From NCBI GenBank assembly GCA_016764415.1, contig JAESRY010000011.1, positions 6,365 to 11,726 of the forward strand: a stretch of DNA of 5,362 bases, in the 5' to 3' direction. Positions 4,789 to 5,362 of the stretch are shown here, in pieces; within the stretch, counting starts at the first letter, position 1; each line of letters starts with the position of its first letter. Source of the stretch: Cycloclasticus sp. (GTDB lineage Bacteria > Pseudomonadota > Gammaproteobacteria > Methylococcales > Cycloclasticaceae). Under the pieces are notes generated by a model. It was not told the origin of the DNA. It made no database searches and worked only from the letters and a program-made list of their open reading frames with translations. The translations under genes were made by a program, and so were the position numbers.

Positions 4789-5362
4789 ATGGCTCAAGTC
4801 ATTAACACAAACGTTGCGTCTTTAACGGCTCAAAGAAACCTGAATACATCTCAGAACGCTTTGAATACATCGTTACAAAGACTTTCATCCGGTTTACGTA
4901 TTAACAGCGCAAAAGACGATGCGGCCGGCCTTGCTATTTCAGAACGATTCACTGCTCAAATTCGTGGTTTAAACCAAGCACAGCGTAACTCGAATGATGG
5001 TATCTCCCTTGCACAAACAGCAGAGGGTGATTTAGCAGCGATTACCAATAGCTTACAACGTATTCGTGAGTTAGCGGTTCAATCAGCTAATGCCACCAAC
5101 TCAGCATCAGATAGAGCAGCGCTTCAGTTAGAAACGGCTCAACTGATTGCTGAGATTGATCGTGTCGCATCGACCAGTGCATTTAACGGAGTTCAATTGT
5201 TAGACGGTACGTTTACAGCACAGCAGTTTCAAGTGGGTGCTAACGCGGGTGAAACAGTAACAGTGTCATCTATTGCAAGTGCTAAAACAGACTCGCTTGG
5301 TAAGGTTTTTGAGGCTACATCTGGAGTCATCGCTTCTAATAATTCATCTACTGCATTAGTAG
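4789..5362 (+). CDS. fliC: Flagellin, N-terminal part (filament protein)
   Basis: 191 codons are open from the ATG at 4789 to the right edge, where the gene runs out of the window. Flagellin is exported through the hollow structure and polymerises on the FlgL ring to make the filament. The start [19 protein letters not shown] is the standard D0 helix. [20 protein letters not shown] (29-48) and [12 protein letters not shown] (90-101) are D1 hallmarks, the latter covering the region known from Salmonella to be contacted by TLR5. [11 protein letters not shown] (130-140) closes the N-terminal conserved part. From about 160 the sequence turns Ser/Thr/Ala-rich, entering the variable central domain. 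No cysteine is seen. The start is set by AAAGGAG seven bases upstream, and expression by a near-perfect sigma-28 promoter. Whether it is the only flagellin cannot be told; flagellin genes are often duplicated here, so the symbol could equally be fliC1 or flaA. The N-terminus is far closer to flagellin than to FlgL. Confidence 0.96.
   Translation, partial: MAQVINTNVASLTAQRNLNTSQNALNTSLQRLSSGLRINSAKDDAAGLAISERFTAQIRGLNQAQRNSNDGISLAQTAEGDLAAITNSLQRIRELAVQSANATNSASDRAALQLETAQLIAEIDRVASTSAFNGVQLLDGTFTAQQFQVGANAGETVTVSSIASAKTDSLGKVFEATSGVIASNNSSTALV

Overview
The window is a stretch of a polar-type flagellar locus, probably from a gammaproteobacterium. It reads left to right, all genes on the + strand: the C-terminal end of flgJ (1-246), complete flgK (308-2212), complete flgL (2212-3453), a mobile repeat locus built around an intact RAYT gene (about 3474-4579), and the first 191 codons of a flagellin gene (4789 to the right edge). 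The gammaproteobacterial assignment is an inference. It rests on the flgJ-flgK-flgL-flagellin order, near-consensus sigma-28 promoters, a near-perfect CRP half-site pair and a GTAG-type REP/RAYT system. Genus cannot be read from the sequence. The DNA leans AT-rich.

The flagellar genes encode parts that act outside the cell. FlgJ is the rod cap and peptidoglycan hydrolase, FlgK and FlgL are the two hook-filament junction proteins, and flagellin forms the filament. No cysteine appears in any of these four translations, as is common for exported axial proteins. flgK and flgL are coupled by a TAATG overlap. Two sigma-28 (FliA-type) promoters can be read directly, both with the exact -10 element GCCGATAA and an 11-base spacer. 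One overlaps the end of flgJ and would drive flgKL. The other precedes flagellin. Upstream of the flagellin promoter lies a 22-bp palindrome matching the CRP consensus at all 16 outer positions.

Between flgL and flagellin sits a RAYT-REPIN locus. It has eight recognisable REP units, each starting with GTAG at the foot of a short hairpin. Six form three inverted pairs (REPINs, 107-108 bases each) and two are single units flanking the transposase gene in direct orientation. The REPIN spacers are 47-48 bases long and share an invariant core.

The most interesting point is that the untranslated leader of rayT aligns with the inner spacer of the REPINs, and the sequence around and after the rayT stop codon aligns with a decayed right-hand REP plus the linker found between REPINs. 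The rayT gene therefore appears to occupy the position of a REPIN interior. This is what one would expect if the REPINs are internally deleted, MITE-like derivatives of the RAYT element, or if rayT was captured by a REPIN. The locus lies wholly between genes and disrupts none of them, but it separates flagellin from flgKL.
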